Part shown: piece after piece, positions 5,239 through 5,719 of the stretch
How the letters are laid out: each line of letters starts with the position of its first letter
Numbering within the stretch: the first letter of the stretch is position 1
Made by a program: the position numbers and the translations under genes
From: Gammaproteobacteria bacterium
GTDB taxonomy: Bacteria; Pseudomonadota; Gammaproteobacteria; SZUA-229
Length of the DNA: 5,719 nucleotides
Assembly (NCBI GenBank): GCA_016764035.1
Contig: JAESSQ010000130.1
Coordinates: 1 to 5,719 of the forward strand
Reading direction: 5' to 3'
The notes under the pieces: generated by a model
What the model was told of the DNA's origin: nothing
Seen by the model: the letters and a program-made list of their open reading frames with translations, nothing else
Databases searched by the model: none

Positions 5239-5719
5239 GCGTATTCATCAGGTTGAAGTCGAGCGTTCGTATCGTATCGTTGGCGCTTTAGAAACGATTG
5301 CCAGCGATATAGAAAATCAGGTTGTACCTGTGGTGAAAAACGCGATGAGTCAATGGATGAAAATGGTGTTGACTATCGATGCTGTAGCTGCAGGACTGTT
5401 TTTGACCGGCATGTTGGTATTAAGCCAATGGTTTGATGTGTGGGCTTTGTTTTCTTACGATTTTGCTGGTTCTAATATTGTCTCTTCGATTAAATTAGCG
5501 ACGTTGTTGTGAGGCTTCGCCATCGTACATTTTTCTGTGCGTCGTTTTTCTGCAAAAGTGATTGCTAAAAAACTGCTTAACCGTGTCGTTATCGATAAAA
5601 ACATGGCAGGACAATCTCGAGAAGCGAAAATTCTGGCAGGCAATATCAAACAGGCTTTTCTTAAAAATACGCAACCATTGCGCAGTATTTTCAGGCCAAC
5701 GCCGGTTGGTTGCTCGATG
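5210..5719 (+). pseudogene. C-terminal continuation of the dynamin-like GTPase, out of frame and with an in-frame TGA; runs off the window
   Basis: From 5210 the frame one base ahead of the GTPase frame reads as a coherent continuation: a charged helix (FERIHQVEVERSYRI), then QWMKMVLTIDAVAAGLFLTG starting a hydrophobic segment (about 337-357 of the joined protein), then an aromatic stretch and a second hydrophobic segment. That second segment is interrupted by TGA at 5510-5512 (codon 386 of the joined protein). The same frame stays open after it to the window end (GFAIVHFSVRRFSAKVIAKK...), with basic helical character. A paired hydrophobic region after the GTPase and helical domain is what a membrane-inserting paddle of a bacterial dynamin-like protein looks like. 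A short open frame with ATG at 5177 also covers 5177-5512, but its first residues overlap the GTPase frame and it has no good ribosome site. Either the gene is a pseudogene, or the sequence holds two errors, or expression needs recoding. Confidence 0.65.

Noticed and set aside
5200..5290. Programmed -1 ribosomal frameshift on the A run
   Set aside because: The -1 frame gives a short unrelated peptide ending about 29 codons later; the coherent continuation is in the +1 frame, which needs one A fewer.
5510..5540. Selenocysteine at the in-frame TGA
   Set aside because: The site lies in a hydrophobic membrane segment, not a redox motif, and only a 3-bp GGC/GCC hairpin follows, which is not a convincing bacterial SECIS.

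Overview
The window looks like gammaproteobacterial chromosomal DNA, AT-leaning, with every recognisable gene on the + strand. The strongest hint of lifestyle is at the left edge. Two consecutive secreted, low-complexity proteins there (one cut by the window edge, one complete with a signal peptide) resemble the sulfur globule proteins of sulfur-oxidising gammaproteobacteria, which have relatives in other groups including methanotrophs. I cannot name a genus from the sequence alone.

Layout: (1) 2-112, C-terminal end of a Pro/Tyr/Arg-rich protein. (2) 113-230, an intergenic leader with a consensus -10 box, competing stem-loop arms and a strong Shine-Dalgarno. (3) 231-758, a 175-residue exported Gly/Asn/Tyr/Pro-rich protein. 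(4) 759-955, a gene-free spacer with a small hairpin after the stop, two copies of a 26-bp exact (about 47-bp imperfect) direct repeat carrying GGA-loop hairpins, and an A/T palindrome. (5) 956-1585, a small orphan ParA/MinD-type ATPase with no ParB beside it. (6) 1674-2831, an N-terminally membrane-anchored protein with a long acidic linker and C-terminal TPRs. (7) 2882-3472, a membrane-anchored DUF302 protein. (8) 3474-4322, a single-pass membrane protein with a basic N-terminal tail and a Met-rich tandem-repeat coiled coil. (9) 4354 to the right edge, a dynamin-like GTPase interrupted by a one-base frameshift at an A9 run and by an in-frame TGA, continuing beyond the window.

Genes 5-9 are co-directional, with gaps of 88, 50, 1 and 31 bp, so they plausibly form one transcription unit. 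Taken together they suggest an undescribed membrane-associated system: a ParA ATPase that could position a cargo, three membrane-anchored scaffold or adaptor proteins (TPR, DUF302, coiled coil), and a dynamin-like GTPase that could remodel or tether membrane. The neighbouring sulfur-globule-like genes make an intracellular or periplasmic inclusion, or an internal membrane, a natural guess for the cargo. This functional link is inference from gene order; the individual family assignments rest on visible motifs. The broken GTPase is the main caveat: the system may be decaying, the gene may use slippage, or the assembly may contain errors.
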